From an uncultured Granulosicoccaceae bacterium (GTDB taxonomy: Bacteria > Pseudomonadota > Gammaproteobacteria > Granulosicoccales > Granulosicoccaceae), in contig CALGLE010000049.1 of assembly GCA_937930305.1 (NCBI GenBank), positions 44,884-108,883 on the forward strand: a stretch of DNA of 64,000 nucleotides, given 5' to 3'. Shown piece after piece: positions 62,691-64,000 of this stretch (positions are counted from its first letter, which is position 1; every line of letters starts with the position of its first letter). The position numbers were made by a program, and so were the translations under genes. The notes below the pieces were generated by a model. The model saw only the letters and a list, made by a program, of their open reading frames with translations. It did no database searches and had not been told where the DNA came from.

Positions 62691-63782
62691 ATGGCCTCAG
62701 TAAAAATATCCAAGCTGGAAAAGCAGTACGGTCTGCTAAAGGTGTTGCATAGCCTTGATCTTGAAATAGCTGACGGGAAATTTGTGGTTCTGCTTGGCCC
62801 CTCAGGTTGTGGGAAGTCCACTCTGCTGAGAATGATTGCCGGCCTGGAAAAAATCACATCCGGGGATGTGTTCTTTGACGATGTTCGTGTCAACGATGTA
62901 CATTCTAAAGATCGCAACATCGCCATGGTTTTTCAAAACTATGCGCTTTATGCGCACATGACAGTTCGAAAAAACATGGCTTTTTCCATGCGTCTTAAAA
63001 ATATTGACAAAAAGATCCAAGATGAAAAAGTCGCTTGGGCATCTTCGATATTAGGGTTAGACGATTATTTAGATCGGTTGCCAAAAGAGCTTTCCGGTGG
63101 GCAACGCCAGCGTGTGGCGATGGGTCGAGCCATTGTCCGCGACCCTGACGTGTTCTTGTTCGATGAGCCGTTATCTAACTTGGATGCCAAGCTTCGGGTG
63201 CAGATGCGCACCGAGATTAAGGATTTGCATCAGCGATTGAAAACCACCACCGTTTATGTGACACATGATCAGATTGAAGCCATGACCATGGCGGATGAAG
63301 TGGTCATTATGCAAGATGGACGAATCATTCAAAGCGGCTCGCCAATGGAAATTTACGATAACCCTAACAGTCTGTTTGTCGCGCAGTTTATTGGCTCGCC
63401 GGGCATGAATATTATCGAATGCGATGTCGCTGAAAAAGCAGGTGTAAAATCTGCCAATCACGAGTCACTGTGTTTACCTCTGCCGTCGGATGCGAAGGTT
63501 GAAGTGGGTCAGAAAATATTTTATGGCATCAGGCCTGAGCACTTAACGGCCAACAAAGAACCTTCTGCCGAAAGTAACTCATCGCTTACCATCGAGCCGG
63601 GCGTTGTTAGAGTGGTTGAACCCACCGGACCAGAAACGCATGTGTACTCAAAACTTGCTGGCCAAGATGTGTGTTCAATTTCTCGTGAGCGTATCACTTG
63701 GTCGCCCGGTGAAGCGATTCATTTACAACCGGATCTGCAGCATGTGCATTTGTTTGATGGGCAGACCCAAGTTGCGTTGTGA
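62691..63782 (+). CDS. Sugar ABC transporter ATPase (MalK/UgpC/MsmK type)
   Basis: 363 residues. Seen: Walker A GPSGCGKST at 36-44, Q-loop in MVFQNYALYAHMTVRKNMAF, signature LSGGQ at 134-138, Walker B VFLFDEP (154-160), D-loop SNLD, switch His in YVTHDQIEAM, and a C-terminal TOBE/OB regulatory domain (about 240-363; YGIRPEHL). Known: powers CUT1 importers. Complete with the preceding permeases and binding protein; the isomerase gene begins 18 bases later. Confidence 0.95.
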   Translation: MASVKISKLEKQYGLLKVLHSLDLEIADGKFVVLLGPSGCGKSTLLRMIAGLEKITSGDVFFDDVRVNDVHSKDRNIAMVFQNYALYAHMTVRKNMAFSMRLKNIDKKIQDEKVAWASSILGLDDYLDRLPKELSGGQRQRVAMGRAIVRDPDVFLFDEPLSNLDAKLRVQMRTEIKDLHQRLKTTTVYVTHDQIEAMTMADEVVIMQDGRIIQSGSPMEIYDNPNSLFVAQFIGSPGMNIIECDVAEKAGVKSANHESLCLPLPSDAKVEVGQKIFYGIRPEHLTANKEPSAESNSSLTIEPGVVRVVEPTGPETHVYSKLAGQDVCSISRERITWSPGEAIHLQPDLQHVHLFDGQTQVAL

Positions 63783-63800
63783 ATTAACAGGAAAGCGATA

Positions 63801-64000
63801 ATGAAAATTGCCATCGCAGGCGACAGCGCAGGGGAGGGCTTGGCTCGAGCCTTGTCAGACCACCTTTCAAAACAGTACCAGGTGTCGGAAATCTCGCACA
63901 CTTCTACGGGTCCTGATGCGTTTTATGCAAATCTTGCCGACCGGGTGGCGTGCCAAGTTATGGCCGGTGATTTCGATCGTGCGATTCTTGTGTGCGGTAC
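63801..64000 (+). CDS. Partial RpiB/DerI/LacA-B family sugar-phosphate isomerase (3' end outside window)
   Basis: The first 66 codons are present after AGGAAAG. Seen: [46 protein letters not shown]. The [10 protein letters not shown] start and GPDAFYANL section resemble the tetrulose-phosphate isomerase branch (DerI/EryI) more than classical RpiB (GSDHAG). Known: these enzymes interconvert aldose and ketose phosphates; DerI acts in erythritol/threitol-type breakdown. Suggests the upstream importer carries a polyol or small sugar. The catalytic Cys/Gly loop is cut by the window edge. Confidence 0.85.
   Translation, partial: MKIAIAGDSAGEGLARALSDHLSKQYQVSEISHTSTGPDAFYANLADRVACQVMAGDFDRAILVCG

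Overview
The window reads as chromosome of a Gram-negative gammaproteobacterium, probably aquatic or marine. The evidence is a yceD-rpmF-plsX-fabH cluster, a gacA-like/uvrC/pgsA cluster, a complete type VI secretion system (T6SS), many lipobox proteins and a GlyGly-CTERM surface protein. I cannot name the genus. Gene starts are often GTG or TTG, and neighbouring genes frequently overlap by 1-4 bases.

Region 1 (1-29159) is a divergently transcribed T6SS locus. The leftward arm, starting at 11648, is tagH (FHA), tssJ, tssK, tssL (DotU-OmpA), tssM, tagF, a PP2C phosphatase and three unrecognised exported proteins, the last cut by the window edge. The rightward arm, starting near 12081, is tssA (with a duplicated C-terminal module), tssB, tssC, hcp, tagJ, tssE, tssF, tssG and tssH/clpV. 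It continues into vgrG and a probable effector-loading module of two DUF2169 proteins, an unrecognised PAAR-like protein and a DUF6484-like protein. All core Tss components are present. A PpkA kinase to oppose the PP2C phosphatase is not in the window.

Region 2 (29189-42379) is accessory and the least familiar. After a convergent lipoprotein there is a tight five-gene rightward run: a 1259-residue secreted protein with two c-type heme motifs, calcium-binding thrombospondin-3-like repeats and a GlyGly-CTERM anchor; a small beta-barrel protein; a lipoprotein with three heme-type motifs; a Crp-type regulator; and a class III nucleotide cyclase fused to an FHA domain. It looks like a surface cytochrome system carrying its own cAMP circuit. 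Next come two paralogous lipoproteins pointing at each other across a DUF222-HNH endonuclease gene, with two copies of a perfect 18-bp palindrome.

Region 3 (42703-49858) is housekeeping: maf/yceF, yceD, rpmF, plsX, fabH, a GacA/UvrY-like regulator, uvrC, pgsA, then tRNA-Gly, tRNA-Cys and tRNA-Leu behind a near-consensus promoter.

Region 4 (49980-54544) holds a small membrane-anchored protein, a decayed hipA toxin gene, a hybrid histidine kinase with a His/Asp-rich sensor segment, and a diguanylate cyclase.

Region 5 (55364-64000) is carbohydrate-related: a 1157-residue secreted modular protein with a glycoside-hydrolase-like DUF4874/DUF4832 end, a complete sugar-type ABC importer (two permeases, binding protein, ATPase), and the start of an RpiB/DerI-type sugar-phosphate isomerase gene.
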